Shown piece after piece: positions 12,501 through 24,000 of a stretch of 64,000 nt of DNA. The notes under the pieces are model-generated. The model was not told the origin of the DNA, did no database searches, and saw only the letters and a program-made list of their open reading frames with translations. The position numbers were made by a program, and so were the translations under genes. Origin of the DNA: Salvelinus alpinus. Lineage: Eukaryota; Chordata; Actinopteri; Salmoniformes; Salmonidae. The stretch's first letter is position 1, and every line of letters begins with the position of its first letter. The stretch spans positions 20,867,759 through 20,931,758 of the forward strand of contig NC_092096.1 of assembly GCF_045679555.1 (NCBI RefSeq), in the 5' to 3' direction.

Positions 12501-15500
12501 GCCCCCCACTCCCCCTATGCTGCTGCTACTCTCTGTTATTATCTATGCATAGCCACTTTAATAACCCTACCTGCATGTACATAATTACCCCAATTACCTT
12601 GACACCGGTGCCACCGCACATTGACACATTGACTCTGAACTGGTACACCCTGTATATAGCCCCGCTATTGTTATTTACTGCTGTTCCTTAAATATTTGTT
12701 TTTCTTATCTTTTATCTTTTTTGTGTTGGTATTTTCTTAAAACTGCACTGTTGGTTAAGGGCTTGTAAGTAAGCATTTCACTGTAAGGTCTACCTATACC
12801 TGTTGTGACAAATAAAATTTGATTTGATTTATGACACATTATACTTATCATTAACTTGAATGTTATGCTCTTACCCTGGACTTTTAAGCTCTCTTGAAAT
12901 GTCTTAGCATTCTCCTCTCCAGCCTCTTCTCTTTCCCACGATGCTTTGCTCATCACTCCCTCATCAGTAGGTACATTTGTTCTGTTTGTCTTTTCTTTCA
13001 TCTGTTTTCTATCATCTTTTTCTCTCTCATTTGTCTCTACACAACAGTTGTTAGAAATCTTTTCCTCAGAGATCTTGCTCACCGTCTCATCCTCTTTATG
13101 TCCATCTATTTTTTCTATGTCCATTCTTGCTAATTCGTCTGAGATCAAATCTGTTTCCTTACTACATCTTTGTCTCTCTCGTTCCTCTCTTCGCCTGTCC
13201 TTACTTCTCTGTCCTGTCCGTACTTTGGTTCTCTTCTCTTTATTCCTGTCATCTATCTCCACAATTTCCTCCAGATCTAATTTGGCCCAGTCACTACCTT
13301 CCCCTCCTCCACTCTCTTTGCCCTTTGACCCCTTGCCCTTTGAGGCTTTCTTACTTTGCCCTGTAATGTCCATCACGGTCTCTCTGTCACCCCCATCCTC
13401 AGGCCCTCCACCTCCCTCAGTCAGTGTCAACCCCTCAGCAGCCGCTTTCCGGCGTTGCAGGCACTTGATCTTGTAGGCAATGCGGCTCCTTTGCAGGATC
13501 ATCTCCCTAACCTCTATCGTTCTGGCGTCGGTGCGGCTGAAGCTGGTTCTGGCTAAGACTGGTTCTCTGAGCAGTGGCCGGGACGGAGGCCTGGGACGGA
13601 GTCCTATAATGGAACTTTCCAGTCCGGACCGGGAGGGCATCCATGTGGTCACATCACAGTTCCTCTCTCGCTCTCGCTCCCTCCTCCTTTCCTTCTTTCT
13701 CTCTGCCCTTCGCACTTTGGCACTGTTAAAGTTCCTCATGTCTTTCTTCTTCATCTCAACTTTAATTCTCTCGTTTTCCCTCATTAATTTATTGATCCCC
13801 TCTCTCAATGACCTCCAAAAAGCTTTGTCCTTCTTAACTTCATTGAGAGCCCTTGAGAGAGAGGAGAGGACCAGCTGATTTCCCACTCTCTCCTCATTTA
13901 GCTGGTTGAATCCATCGTACATAACTAAGTCTCTCATGTACGGCTTGGGAAGGATTTCTTCAGTGTCTGCCTCTACTGCTCTGGCTATCCTCCACTGTCC
14001 ATTATGCTCTAAAGAGCGAAAGGGAAAATTTCAATCCAATCAATACATACCTGTAATCTAACCTTACACTAAGAATCACAATAATTAAAATGTTGGATTC
14101 AATTGAATCTATTTAATCCACCTTGTAGTAACATGGAAACATAGGCTACCCCTTTCCTGTGGTCAAATATGTCTTGAAATATAATCAACTACATCATTAT
14201 CACAATACTCACCAATCGGAGAGTTCCTGTCACACTGTGAGCAGCACTTCTCCCATTCCTTTTCTCCATACTTCTTCTCTCCATCCATCCTTTTGGTCAC
14301 ACTCTCCCCTCTCGTCAAAATGTAGTGTGGCACAGAAACCCACGCAGACTTTAGGTCCCAGCTGTATTTGAATTTGTATTCCATCATGTTGTGGTCTTGA
14401 GCATAGCGACGGCAGTCATCAGTCTCATAAGAGGGTGACCAAGTATGTCCACTGAGTTGGACTTGACCTTTGGGCCTCATGACTGACTCGCACAGATGAT
14501 GGCTATGACTGGTGTGACACAAAGGGTCAACCATGTCATCCTCACTGTCTGACTCCAAAAACTGGTCATCATGACAGGTGATAACACTGCCTAAGTGCAT
14601 TCTAGATATAAATATTTCAATCTCACGTGATCCTACATGGTCTGTAGTGAACAGAGTTCTGTCATCAGGGGCTGAGATAATGGTATCTTCCAGGATTTCA
14701 TTGATGAGAGGTTGAATGGACTCTGACACCAACGTGGGGTTAATTCGATGTTCAGTGGTCTGAGACTTCACTACAGGCTGGTCAATAGGGTTATCTTTGC
14801 CTTGGTCCAACGTATTGGAAACCAACAGAGCCTTATTGAAAGAGTCAATAGTGACTATAGATCCAAGAGCAGTGGCAACAAGGGACAAAGACTGGTCAGG
14901 CGAGCTCACAGAATCTCTGCTAAAGTCTACTGCAGGTCGGTCATCATGGTCTTTAATGGTGAGTGAGATTTCCTTGTCAGAGTTCAAAGAGTCCTCAAAG
15001 GGTACAGCATAGTGCTTCTCTGTGGTCACACATTCCGCACAGGACCTCGTTAGCAGCTGGTCAGTGCTTTGTAAGTCATCCTCTGCCCTCTGCTGCCCTC
15101 TGGAGTCCACAGCTGAGTCCACCACTGGCAGGTCGCCAGTGATCAGAGACACTTCACTGGAGTCAAACACAGTCAGGTCAGGGTCATTGCCAGGATTCAC
15201 CAAGGTCTCCATCAGTACCAGGGCAGTGTGCCACCCAGGTTCCAGCCCTTCTACCAATGCCAGGTCATAGTCTGGAGTCAGAGAACCCACCACAGCATGG
15301 TCAGCATCATCTCCATTACCTTCAGTGCCCAGAAGCACTTCACTGGACAGTGCCTCGGGTTGACCATAGACCACTGTGGCCGTAGTAACCACTGAGTGGA
15401 TTTCAGTGTTCAGAGATGCCTTGATGGCGTCAACTTGGTCAGCAAGATGTTCAGCAATCAGGGAGTCCTCACAGGATCCTGATTTCAAGCTGTCATCACT

Positions 15501-15578
15501 GTCTTTGGGCAGCTGAATGGACTCCAAGGTTGATTGGGCTTTAGGTGTCTTAGACATATCAATGCATTTCAGCTCCAT
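9557..15578 (-). CDS. Unrecognised long protein, acidic N-terminus and Arg/Glu-rich coiled-coil middle
   Basis: Three coding exons join in phase on the minus strand: 14213-15578, 12875-14008 and 9557-10296, total 3240 nt, 1079 residues. The 5' exon opens at a 3' splice site at 15660/15661. The frame is open from there, but the first ATG (MELKC) is at 15578, and a plausible non-coding exon ends near 15878. Residues 1-430 are acidic and Ser/Thr-rich; a CCSQC motif sits near 445. Exon 2 begins with a compact, folded-looking block ([21 protein letters not shown]) followed by a basic predicted coiled coil ([21 protein letters not shown]). The tail is again basic and charged. I do not recognise the family. 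A nuclear or scaffold role would be guesswork. Its last intron hosts a LINE. Confidence 0.7.
10370..12835 (+). mobile_element. 5'-truncated L2/Rex-like LINE, degraded
   Basis: The element runs on the plus strand within the last intron (10297-12874) of the minus-strand orphan gene. 10375-10947 encodes the end of an endonuclease domain (VAGDFNAG) and the linker. 11107-11349 and 11365-11847 encode reverse transcriptase ([36 protein letters not shown]), with a stop at 11347-11349 and a frameshift after the PQG motif; further RT/tail fragments run to 12460. The 3' end has the short repeat aaatttgatttgattt, typical of these tails. It lacks the 5' part and cannot move by itself. Confidence 0.88.
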
Positions 15579-15960
15579 TATTCTTAGGCTTGAAAACTCC
15601 CCATGGCGTCCATCTGTCAGAACTGTGTGCACAGCTTCCCTAATGGCTTTCTCTGCCAGCTGTAAGGAAACATGTATGGTTCAGTATTGACTGTGTTTAC
15701 TACACATTAACATCACCTGAATAGTTGTCAAAGAATTACATTTTTTTAAACAACATGCTGCATTGTCAGCAACTAACGTCAGCTAAGTTACGTTGCTAGA
15801 TAAATTAGCAACGCAGTTGTAGTGGAAAATGTATTCCATAAAAAAAATAGCAAACAACTCATAACTCCAGATAATTTACCTCCTTTGTAACTTAGTCAAT
15901 ATCAATCACAGCGTCCCTCAAACAAACGACGAAACGCTAGAGTTAAACGATATCAAGCAA
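15579..15960 (-). promoter_or_regulatory. 5' UTR region of the orphan 9.6-15.6 kb gene
   Basis: A 3' splice site (tttccttacag) precedes 15660. Upstream, AAAGGAG followed by GTAAAT near 15878 fits a 5' UTR exon donor; an in-frame TAA in that exon means it cannot supply the start codon. If translation began upstream in another first exon, the segment LAEKAIREAVHTVL would be coding. Confidence 0.4.
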
Positions 15961-16972
15961 ACATCGGCAGCTAGCAAGCTACTATTTTTGCTGTTTCTTT
16001 TAGCAAGCAACAAGTTGATGATTGTTTGTGTTCAAGTATTCGACGCGTTAGTAGAAGACTTTAGCTAGCTACGTCAGATGCCAAATGTCCAAATCAAAAC
16101 ATTTTGACGACAGCGCGTTTACGTTTTCAGCACTAGGCGCTGTCCACTGGCTCATATGTACAGGCCATACCAGGCTCCATGTGCAACAGTGTTGCAATTC
16201 CGACTTTGGTGTTATTTTCCTGTATGTGTGTGTGTGCATACATATTGTAGCCTATTTGCTTCGCATATATGGCTTTAATGTGTGTGGGGGGGTGGGGGAC
16301 GACGACTTTAAATACCTGAACCTGTTGACTATATACAGGGAAATATTCCACATTGTGTCAGCTGAACAAGACCTTTCAAGTGTTAGCATCTAACATGTAT
16401 TTCATGGGTACAGACTCAAACTGCATTATTGATTGTATGGCTGGTGAGCCCTGAGTTTGGTTCCAATGCATAGCTTACTCCCCACCATTGGTCCAAAGGA
16501 AAGGAATATGCAACTCCTGAATATTGAAAATCAAAAACCCATATTGAGAAACTCAGGCATGTAACTTCTATACCTTTTCTTTGTTTTAAAACGTGCTTGC
16601 TATAATCAATGCTATTATTCTAGAGTAGAACACCATCTGGTGACCTGAATGTATTCTTGGATGGAGCCTTGTTCAACATTGTTTTGTTGTTGGAAAATAT
16701 CATATCATGATATCTGCACTGCCATTTCACATTCAGTACTTGACTCTGTAACTGACATTCATCTTTTAACATAACGTTCTGTGTTAAATCCCTTCATAAG
16801 GCTTTCATATAAAAAAAAACAGTAGTACATTTGACTTTATTTCATGTTTTTGTTGCCATAGAAACAAACTGCTGACTCACCTTTTAACAACATATTTGTT
16901 TAATGAATGCTTTTATGAATTGGCTTCACATGTTTGTTTTGTTTTCACCTCCATAAAAAGGGGGCATCCAGT
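15961..16972. other. Intergenic spacer between two minus-strand orphan genes
   Basis: I see no exon with convincing splice sites or similarity. The stretch holds AT-rich unique sequence, a short TG run near 16222-16235 and G runs near 16285. Confidence 0.45.
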
Positions 16973-18056
16973 CTACTGGGTGCAGCTTGGCAGAAGTCCA
17001 TGCCTGGCTAAATCCGCTACTGACCGTAGAATAGTTTCAATCACTAGAGATGTAATCTCCTCCCCTGGGTCCTGCTGCCTTTCGGAGAGTCTCTGAACTC
17101 CTTCTGTTGATTGTCTTGGCTTCCTGACTTGTGAGGACCCTGAGTCAGTAGATCTGGGACTGGCTGAGCTCACCTTTGAGACAGGTGTGGGAACAGTGGA
17201 TGTTGGCAAGGCATTTTGGGGGGGTGCTGGTTGACTGGGCCCAGAGGAGAGATTGCTCAGTGGTCTCTGAAAGAGAGGAACTCCTCCGACTGTGAACTGA
17301 CTGAAATCATTACTTGTGGCGTTTGCTGCACATTCTGCTACTTCACGTATGATCTTTACCATTTCCATGGTGAGCCCCAGTTCTTCTAAGAATGAACTGT
17401 GTGTGGGGTCTGTAGTGCAACTCTCCATAACACTATCCAACATGGTGATAATTACAGTCCCTGTCAGTCGGATAATTATCAGTTCACAGTCTTCCTCAGT
17501 GCAGTCCTGCCATCTTTTTTCCATTTTCTGATTGTCCCCATTTGGAGTTACAGGCAAGAGATTTTCTGGGATCACCGCATCAGACAACACCCCCGCCCCA
17601 TACAAATATTTGTTCAGGACGCTTGAGACCCCTCCGCACACTTTTTGGAGAAGGCCCTCTACCGTCTTCCCCAAGATGTTATGTAGGCCAACACCGGAAA
17701 CATCTTCCTGAGAGAAAGCAGTGGTTGACTGGGCAATGTATTCCTACAAGTAAATGAAAGATGTATGTTTAAAATTATGCAGGTTTATTAATACAAGTCA
17801 AGGCAAATGTTTATACAGTGAAACCACATACAGAGCAAAGGTATAGTTCACAATTGATGGCTCACCACAATTTTTCCTGCGTAACGGCGTATCGAGTCAG
17901 GTGTCGTCTCATTGTTCCTGCAGATATTTGACCATAATAGCTGTGTTAGCTGACTAAACTCCCCTCCATGGTGAAGGAAGTTTCTGATGAACAGGCTTTG
18001 TGGAGAAGTCTTTGTGGAATTCAGCTCTGACAACATCGATTCGCCCAAGGTCAATT
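16973..18056 (-). CDS. 3' exons of a second unrecognised gene
   Basis: Two exons join in phase 0: 17866-18056, beginning with two bases of a split codon, and 16973-17743, ending in TAG. Together they encode about 320 residues. The first exon reads LTLGESMLSELNSTKTS and on through LLWSNICRN. The second has an all-helical, globular-looking part (about residues 64-200), then a Pro/Ser-rich linker, then a final amphipathic helix (ETILRSVADLARHGLLPSC). I do not recognise the family; length and clean splicing argue for a real gene. The 5' end is missing: upstream lies a transposon flanked by an inverted copy of the 17866-18056 exon. A possible first exon is at 19417-19437. Confidence 0.6.
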
Positions 18057-18168
18057 CTTCAAAAAATTTAAATAATGAAATACCTACCTATACCTACCTA
18101 TGTTTGTCCTCTGTAGTTGCGTGCCTTTATTTGCTGAAATCCATACCTTTTCAATAAATGTTAATGAA
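17966..18168 (-). repeat. Left arm of an inverted exon duplication
   Basis: This arm includes most of the 5' exon of the orphan gene, its 3' splice site and about 110 bases of upstream intron. It matches the reverse complement of 18838-19100 in ordered blocks: ccatggt.aaggaagtttct, ctttgtggaattcagct, tagttgcgtgccttt and tgctgaaatccata. Small indels separate the blocks. Confidence 0.85.
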
Positions 18169-18171
18169 ATA

Positions 18172-18767
18172 CACTGCTCAAAAAAATAATGCTCTGGATT
18201 TGTGGCCTGCTGGAGGTCATTTTGCAGGGCTCTGGCAGTGCACCTCCTTGCACAAAGGCGGAGGTAGCGGTCCTGCTGCAGGGTTGTTGCCCTCCTATGG
18301 CCTCCTCCACGTCTCCTGATGTACTGGCCTGTCTCCTGGTAGCGCCTCCATGCTCTGGACATTACGCTGACAGACATAGCAAACCTTTTTGCCACAGCTC
18401 GCATTGATGTGCCATCCTGGATGAACTGCACTACTTGAGCCACTTGTGTGGGTTGTAGACTCAGTCTCATGCTACCACTAGAGTGAAAGCACCGCCAGCA
18501 TTCAAAAGTGACCAAAACACCAGCCAGGAAGCATAGGAACTGAGAAGTGGTCTGTGGTCACCACCTGCAGAACCATTCCTTTATTGGGGGTGTCTTGCTA
18601 ATTGCCTATAATTTCCACCTTTTGTCTATTCCATTTGCACAACAGCATGTGAAATGTATTGTCAATCAGTGTTGCTTCCTAAGTGGACAGTTTGATTTCA
18701 CAGAAGTGTGATTGACTTGGAGTTACATTGTGTTGTTTAAGTGTTCCCTTTATTTTTTTGAGCAGTG
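18172..18767 (-). mobile_element. Deleted Tc1/mariner-type transposon with HTH remnant
   Basis: Inverted termini cactgctcaaaaaaata and tattttttttgagcagtg-like ends are bounded by TA dinucleotides (18170-18171 and 18768-18769), the usual Tc1/mariner target duplication. On the minus strand about 18470-18200 encodes a transposase helix-turn-helix start ([20 protein letters not shown], then [16 protein letters not shown]). The catalytic DDE domain is missing, so this is an internally deleted, non-autonomous copy. Confidence 0.85.
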
Positions 18768-18837
18768 TACAACCACTGACTGTTTGCTCATTGCTGTTGC
18801 TCTAAGATGGCAACTCAGTGAAAATGAGCATGTGCCA

Positions 18838-19100
18838 ATTGAATCTTAAGGAAACAGCAGGTGGTTGTATTTGATTAACGTTTATTGAAAAAGTATGGAT
18901 TTCAGCAAACAAAGAAAGGCACGCAACTACTGAGGAAAACATAGGTATAAGGTAAGCATTTCATAATATTTATATATATTTTTTACAAGTATTGACTTTG
19001 GACGAATCAATGTAGTCGTAGCTGAATTCCACAAAGACTGACTTGTCTCTGCTTCACTCTGTTGGTGTTCATTAGAAACTTCCTTTACCATGGCTGGGGT
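18838..19100 (+). pseudogene. Inverted, decayed copy of the orphan-gene exon
   Basis: Read on the plus strand this is a diverged copy of exon 17866-18056 and its upstream intron, in opposite orientation. The splice-acceptor-like ttttttacaag is kept, but the frame has stops (TAG twice soon after ATG, another later) and there are indels. It cannot encode the protein. Confidence 0.8.
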
Positions 19101-19242
19101 TTCATGTGACATGAATGATACTATTAGATAATTCATTAGATTATTTTCTGTGGGAAAAAAATGTATATAGGCCTAAATATAGAATTACATATTATAATTA
19201 AATAGGATCTATGTGGGCCTCAATTTTCTAATGTAATTTCAC

Positions 19243-19437
19243 CTGGCGTTCTCAATGGTTACAGGGGTTGACCTCTTCTTCTAGTTCCATGTTAAAATAA
19301 ACAAATACACACAAACTCAAGTTAACACCGTTTGAAACACGACTTCTACAGTAATTTATCCGGCAATAAATTCTTGTTTTGTAGCCTTTACAAATATAGT
19401 CTAACAATCGACATACCTTTCTCCCTCTCTTCGGCAT
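19243..19437 (-). CDS. Possible 5' exons of the second orphan gene
   Basis: ATG at 19437 gives MPKRGRK ending exactly at a donor (AAAG then GTATGT, exon 19417-19437). A 38-base candidate exon follows at 19243-19280 between an AG and GTGAAA, reading KKRSTPVTIENA in phase. The two would give a basic, nuclear-signal-like start. However, the second ends in phase 2, while exon 17866-18056 needs phase 1, so an intermediate exon is missing or one call is wrong. Confidence 0.3.
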
Positions 19438-21030
19438 TGTAGCAGTTGCTTAGATTCAAAACAAATGGAACACAGTTAACCACGGCAAATGTCGTGTCAT
19501 AACATGATGTACTTTAATTATATTCCTGGGTTGCACGTTTCGTCATACAATATTGTTTTGAACATTCGTTTTATTCGACTGATGCCCAGCTGAGCATTCT
19601 ATTTAATGTGGTCTTGGTGTTGATGAAGATATTGTATGAAGTGCATTACCGTGGCTTGGAAACCCAATGACATTTTAAAAAGGAGGAAAATAATTAGTAG
19701 GACAAGCTTTTGTCATCATTGTAATGTCGTCAGATTGACTTTATATGCAGTATAACTTCAGCTAGCTAGCTACGATTGTGGGGAGAGCATCGACATTTTA
19801 GTTAGCTTAACGTTAGCACTGGTAGCTTTTTCTGCCGAACTTTGCTAGCTCATGATGCCGACATTGCCATTTCTCAAGTAAACTTGACATAATGATGGCA
19901 ATTTAGTTTTCTACAAATGTTATCTACTTTAGCAATGTCATTAGCCCCAGTTCAGAAAGACTGAGCATCAGCTGGACATCAATATGATGCGGCATCTGTG
20001 CAACGGTGCAACCCATGAATAGCTAGCTACATTATGTTTTGACAGAATCATAAAAGAGAAAGGGATTTTGTAGAACCTTGTTTTGTTAAGTCAGTTGTAA
20101 AGTTTACAGGCGAGATGTTGATCGTCACCTGAATTTTGTCGCCAGACACGACTCGATCTCCACCAGTAGGTGTCAGTAGCTCGTTAGACTCCAGGGGTGT
20201 GTTCAGTTAGGTTTAACGTTTACGCTGCGTGACGGTTTGTAGTGAACGACACGATAACCCCCCGCCGATGATAAATGGTATACTTTATTAAGAAAAGTTC
20301 AGTTGTAATAAAATACTTCATAATGAACCATAGTATTTTCTCAGATTAAAAGACGGATGACCTAGGCATTCTAAATAAAACATTTAAATACATGTTCATC
20401 CTTGATATGGTATATGCCATTATCAGAAAAAGCCTTAGTACGTATATCAGAAAGCATATTTGTGTAGTGTTAGAATTTAATTTTGTCAACTCAACCTCAA
20501 ATGATAATTACCTAACCATACCTTACCATTGTGCCCAATGATAATTTAAATCATTGGTTGCTTATTTCTAAATGTGTCACATGACTGTTGCTTTAACCTC
20601 AAAAGGGATATCTTTACACTTATAATTATTTCACACCAATCTTGCTTGGTGCAGTACTTCCTAACGAAACAGAAAAGCCATCTGATCAGAGAGGGAGCAC
20701 CATATTGTTTTTCAGTTGACTAGTTTATGGGCAGTGGGCTGATCTAACAGGTCTACTGTTGGAAAATGTGTGTGTACAACATTTGTGTTGGAATGTTAAC
20801 AGGGAAATACAAGAGATGAGCCAAGAAAAATTCCACACCAAGTGTTAAAATAAAATGTTTAATGTGAATTAAAGGCATAATTGTATTTTTTAATAGAGGC
20901 ATGTTGTAAGGCTGAGTTTGAGTAAAATGCATATATTTTGTCCTCATACTATTCAGTAATGCAGTCCATAAACATGATTTGGAAAATAAATTAATATACA
21001 TGACAATATTTTCTTAGGTTCTCGCCATGA
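19438..21030. other. Intergenic spacer, no gene seen
   Basis: The stretch is AT-rich and unique-looking, with gctagctagc motifs near 19760. It lies upstream of the candidate MPKRGRK start and downstream of the zinc-finger stop, so it should contain the promoter of the former and the 3' UTR of the latter. I recognise no exon or element. Confidence 0.45.
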
Positions 21031-24000
21031 TTAGACACCTTTCCCTATGTGAGTGCGCAGGTGCCTTTTGAGACGCGTTGAGGTGGAGAAGCACTTTTTA
21101 CACAACATACAGGAGTATGGGCGCTCTCCTGTGTGTGTCCGCAGATGCATGGTCAGGTCTGACGAACACCTAAACCTCCGTTCACAGACCGAGCACGGGT
21201 ATGGCCGCTCCCCTGTGTGTATTCGCCTGTGGAGGAGCAGCTCCCCAGAGGTCAGGAAGGTCTTTCCACACTGAGCGCACTGATGCGGTCTCTCCCCTGT
21301 GTGCATCAGGTTGTGTCTTATGAGTGAAGTAGACTTGGCAAACTCCTTCCCACAGTGTGTGCAAGAGAATGGTCGCTCCCCTGTGTGGGTATTCATGTGT
21401 TCACTCTGTGCACGCTTGGTTTTGAAGCTCTTGGGACACTGAGAGCAAGAGAACGGTCTGAAGTCGCTGTGGCTGCGTTGGTGTCTTACCAGCTCCCCAT
21501 GTGTTAAGAAGGTCTTCTGACAGACGGTGCAGAGGTATGGCCTCTCCCCTGTATGAATCCTCTCGTGTCTTGTCAGGCCCGCGAGCTGAGTAAAGCTTTT
21601 CTCGCAGAAGGAGCACTGGAAAGGCCTCTGCCCGTTGTGAATCAGTTGGTGTCTGTTCAGTATCTGTAACTGGGTGAAACTCTTGCCGCACTCCGGGCAC
21701 GGGTACGGCCGCTCCTTGGTGTGGATTTGCCGGTGCTTGTTCAGCAGCCACACGTGAGTGAAGCCCTTGCCGCACTCTGCGCAGGGGAAGGGTCTCTCTC
21801 CGGTGTGCTTCATCTGATGTCTCCTCAGGTCAGACGGGCGGCCGTAGATCTTCTCACACTGGGAACACTTGTAATGGCGATTCACCACGTGGGTTTGCCT
21901 ATGCTTCAGCCGCTCTAGTACGGTGTCAAAGCTAGCCCCACATTTCTGACACTTGTACTGACCACTCCCTTTGTCGTTTGGCTCCTCCTGCTGCTCTGTG
22001 GACTGTAGTGGGGGATCAGCACTCTGGCCACAAGGCGTTCTGGTGAAGTGCAGGGACAGTAGGCCCAGTTGGGTGAACCCCTTGCCACATTGAGGGCAGA
22101 TATATGGGCGTTCCCCGGTGTGAATCCGCTGATGCCTCGTCAGATCCCAGGAGTTTTTGAAACCCTTGTCGCACTCCTTGCAGGTGTACGGACGCTCCCC
22201 TGTGTGAATGCGCTGGTGCCTGGTCACGTCTGACGAGCGAGTGAAAGTCTTTCCACACTCGTGGCATGTGTGAGCACCGGGTTCAGAGCTTACGTGGATA
22301 GGGAAAGGCTTGGGGAATTCAGGACGGGGTAACTTTTTCCTGGGAAGCGCTGGGTTCTCTTCAGTTTTCTGGAGCTTGCTGTACTCCTCTGGGTGATTTC
22401 GCTCAATGTGCTGGAGGAGGTAGGATTCCTGCATGTGGAAGAATGGGCACTGGGAACAGGCAAAGACCTGTGAAGACATCTCAACGGTGTGACCTGAAGG
22501 AATACAATGGGAAAAGGAGACTAATAATGTGAGAGGCAGCACAAGCATTAGGTGGTTGTTTTTACAGGGCATACCACAGTCTCAACATTTTATTATATGT
22601 AGTAACAGAGAAAGACATTCAATATTTCCTCCTTACTCTGAGTGCCCAAGTTTTCAAGACATGTGTGGTGTTGCAGCAGGGATTTTAGGTCCTCAGGTTG
22701 AGAGAGGGCCTGCAAACACTCCTCCAGGACAGAGGGAGCAGAACTGAGCCATGACACAGTCTATAGGAGCAGAGATGCAAACAAGTGAGTGACAATATGC
22801 TGGAAAGTTTACATGTTTTTTTTCACACCGGGGAACGTTACAAAATGCTAGGCCCATTTCAAGAAAACCAGAGAAGCCGCTGGCTAGCACCTCAGCTAAC
22901 AGCGTGGCCCCAGAGTGGCTATAAGGCAGAGGTTATGTGCAGAAAGTGACAGTACAGCTTGGATATCTTCTCCTAATAAGATACAGAAGATATTACCCTC
23001 CTATAACTTAACCAGTCTAAATGTTGCCATCATGGTCAGCACTGCAGGATTTTCCCAATACAATAACAGAAGGTGACTTGAACCCAGCTGAAGGTGACCT
23101 AGTGAGGTGTTACTTTGTGGTACCTGTCCAAGGTCTGGTACTGGCAGTATCTTCTCCAGTTTAGAAAGGAATTCCCACACAAGTAGTTGCATATCTGTGT
23201 CATAGCTGGCGCCGTACTCCGTCGGAAACACTTCCTGGAATCAAGATAGATGGGGATATAATTGGTGTCGGGTGAAGTTGACCCTAGATGCTAATCTTGT
23301 GTCAGTTCTGCATTTACCCCACTGGTGGTCAAGGTTAGATTGGGGGCGGGGAAGCTGATCCTAGATCTGTACCTATGGGAAACTTCCCTCCGGGGCAATA
23401 TAATTCCAAGGACTGTAAATATTGTCTTTGGTAACTAAACAGAACCAGGAAGCTAGAGAGAGAGACGTTAACATATGATGGAGGCAGACTGACCTGGAAG
23501 AAGTGTTCTCTCTCCGCTGGGTCTTTCAGCAAAGTCTGGATGAGCTCCAGGAAGATGGCCTCTTCTGCATCCACCTCAGCATCTCCACTCTGTGAAATAG
23601 AACTTATCAGTGATAAGGGAACAGTAAACCACCGTCACCCACCACTGAAAATAAGAGGGAGCAACACTGCAGTCCTTGACATATAGGAGCAAGCACTGGA
23701 AATTAGCACAAGCTAATTGGTGCAAAGGATCTGACGGTTGCTTATTCAATATGTCAATGTTTTAATTCTCTTATCCTAGGCAAATAAGTGATTTAAATAT
23801 GCACATTTCAAATGATAGGAATGGCAAACGCGGTTCCATAAAGACCAGGGGCCATATACATCAAGCATCTCAAAGTAAGCTGATTTAGGATCAGTTTGGC
23901 CTTTTACATCACAATGAAAAGGATTACAAGGACAGAGGGGACCTGATCCTAGATCAGCACTCCTCCTCTGATAAGTTTGATACATATGGTCCCAGGACAA

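Noticed and set aside
12894-13878. Plus-strand frames of 60-176 codons
   Set aside because: They are antisense shadows of the Arg/Glu-rich second exon of the orphan gene; their Leu/Ser/Phe-rich composition is its complement.
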